In this document: positions 5,348 to 6,310 of the stretch, piece after piece
Layout of the letters: every line of letters starts with the position of its first letter
Numbering within the stretch: the first letter of the stretch is position 1
NCBI GenBank assembly: GCA_013697015.1
Contig: JACCXL010000026.1
Coordinates: forward strand, 1-6,310
Length of the DNA stretch: 6,310 bases
DNA from: Chthoniobacterales bacterium
Lineage (GTDB): Bacteria > Verrucomicrobiota > Verrucomicrobiia > Chthoniobacterales > UBA10450
Reading direction: 5' to 3'
The notes under the pieces: generated by a model
The model's database searches: none
What the model saw: only the letters and a program-made list of their open reading frames with translations
Told to the model about the DNA's origin: nothing
Made by a program: the position numbers and the translations under genes

Positions 5348-6310
5348 GTTCGACGACAGCGGCTTCCTCTCGCATTTCGCGAAGCTTCACGTGTCGCGTG
5401 GCGCCACTGGGTCGATACAGTAAATAAACCAGACCGCCGGGCAGACAGCAGAGAAGGATAATGGCGAAACTCGTCAGGCCGATGAGCCGCGCATCCGCCG
5501 GCGGAACGCCGCAGAGATTGAACAACATCACCTGGAGAACGAATTCGCGCGTTCCAACTCCCGCGAAACTGATTGGGAGCGAGGAAATCGTGCGTTCGAT
5601 CGGCATGATCGAAAAAAAATCGATCAGCCCCACGCGTGAGCTTTCTTTGAACGCATGTGCCACGCACAGGAAGGTGGTAAACGTGCCGAGATGCGCCACG
5701 AGCGAGGCGGCGAAAGCTGCGACGGTCGCGCGCCAATGATGCGCATACAGGTGGTAAGCAGCGGAGACTTCAATCAGCTTTTCACGTCCGGGAAACCGCT
5801 TCGGCAGGGCATGAAGCAAGTTGAACCCGCTCACCACGAAGGTCGTCACGACGAAAAGAACCGAGCTGGCGAAAACGGCCAGAACAATCCAGACGTAGAA
5901 GCGCGGATCGTGCAGCGGGTTGTTGTCGAGCCGCGTGCCGGTCTCGCGGGTCAGCCAGGTGTAACGCAAGAAAATTAAAGTGCCGGTAATGACGATGAGC
6001 GCGATCAAGCCGATCATCCGATCGAACAGAACCGCGAGGAGCGCGCCCGGTTTCTTGTCGGGAGTCTCCTTCCACAGCAGAAAAGTTTTGACGATGTCAC
6101 CCCCCGTCCCGCCCGGAAGGAATTGGTTATAAAACATTCCAATCAGGAAAAGGCCTGCGACGCGCGGCGTGCCCAGCTTAATTCCTTGAACCTTCAGAAG
6201 AATGTTCCAACGGAGAACGGCGGCAATTTCGACGATGACGTAGGCGAGGATCCCGCCGAGCACCCAATGGAAATCGGCGGCGCGGAGCGCGAACACCATC
6301 GCGGCGCGCG
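5325..6310 (-). CDS. lysylphosphatidylglycerol synthase TM / flippase-like membrane protein (5' end outside window)
   Basis: This polytopic inner-membrane protein belongs to the UPF0104 / LPG_synthase_TM family (YbhN, AglD and the membrane domain of MprF), thought to move or handle lipid-linked or polar head-group substrates. From the methionine at 6299 there are 324 residues with about seven hydrophobic segments (near 12-30, 46-62, 86-111, 134-158, 190-214, 255-265, 273-294). Family motifs are NQFLPGGTGGDIVKTFLL (58-75), the LFDRMIGLIAL segment (91-101) and SLPISFAGVGTREF (240-253). The frame stays open to the window edge (codons R-A-A before that methionine), and the family usually has a further N-terminal membrane span, so the true start probably lies beyond 6310. 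The charged C-terminal tail (REMREEAAVVEHEISADK) is cytoplasmic in my estimate. The gene ends inside the start of the downstream reductase. No catalytic lysyl-transferase domain is attached, so aminoacylation is not implied; the actual substrate is unknown. Confidence 0.9.
   Translation of the reverse strand, partial: RAAMVFALRAADFHWVLGGILAYVIVEIAAVLRWNILLKVQGIKLGTPRVAGLFLIGMFYNQFLPGGTGGDIVKTFLLWKETPDKKPGALLAVLFDRMIGLIALIVITGTLIFLRYTWLTRETGTRLDNNPLHDPRFYVWIVLAVFASSVLFVVTTFVVSGFNLLHALPKRFPGREKLIEVSAAYHLYAHHWRATVAAFAASLVAHLGTFTTFLCVAHAFKESSRVGLIDFFSIMPIERTISSLPISFAGVGTREFVLQVMLFNLCGVPPADARLIGLTSFAIILLCCLPGGLVYLLYRPSGATRHVKLREMREEAAVVEHEISADK

Overview
The window reads as ordinary chromosome from a diderm (LPS-making) bacterium of moderately high GC. 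The best guess is a member of Verrucomicrobiota, near the soil Chthoniobacterales. This rests on an LpxI-type lipid A enzyme (outer membrane with lipid A), a PEP-CTERM/exosortase-type surface protein whose tail (VPEMSALFPIVGLL followed by RRRK) resembles a variant I associate with that phylum, and F1 ATPase sequences compatible with it. The phylum is inference; a diderm cell plan is well supported.

Region 1 (1-3168, + strand) is the 3' part of an F1Fo ATP synthase operon: the end of atpG (gamma), complete atpD (beta) and atpC (epsilon), followed after 32 bases by lpxI. atpG and atpD are 6 bases apart. atpD and atpC are separated by 86 bases of AT-rich sequence that holds an 8-base tandem repeat and a long imperfect inverted repeat ending just before the atpC start. 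The close spacing suggests that lpxI may be cotranscribed with the energy genes.

Region 2 (3169-3657) holds a tRNA-Ala(GGC) gene with the G3-U70 identity pair and no encoded CCA, then about 340 non-coding bases, the last 200 clearly more AT-rich. This stretch serves as the upstream region of the next gene and contains a spaced inverted repeat (TGGCACG/CGTGCCA).

Region 3 (3658-4538, + strand) is a single secreted PEP-CTERM-like protein with its own Shine-Dalgarno-like site and a very strong intrinsic terminator.

Region 4 (4574-6310, - strand) is a converging pair of overlapping genes. First comes a multi-membrane-span protein of the lysylphosphatidylglycerol synthase/flippase-like (UPF0104, YbhN/AglD-type) family, cut by the window edge. 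It is followed, with a 23-base overlap, by a stand-alone RibD C-terminal-type (pyrimidine) reductase.

I found no mobile element, CRISPR array, phage gene, toxin-antitoxin pair or defence system. The points most worth a second look are the inverted repeat before atpC, the divergent tail and unusual upstream region of the PEP-CTERM gene, the placement and motif changes of lpxI, and the overlapping reductase/membrane protein pair.
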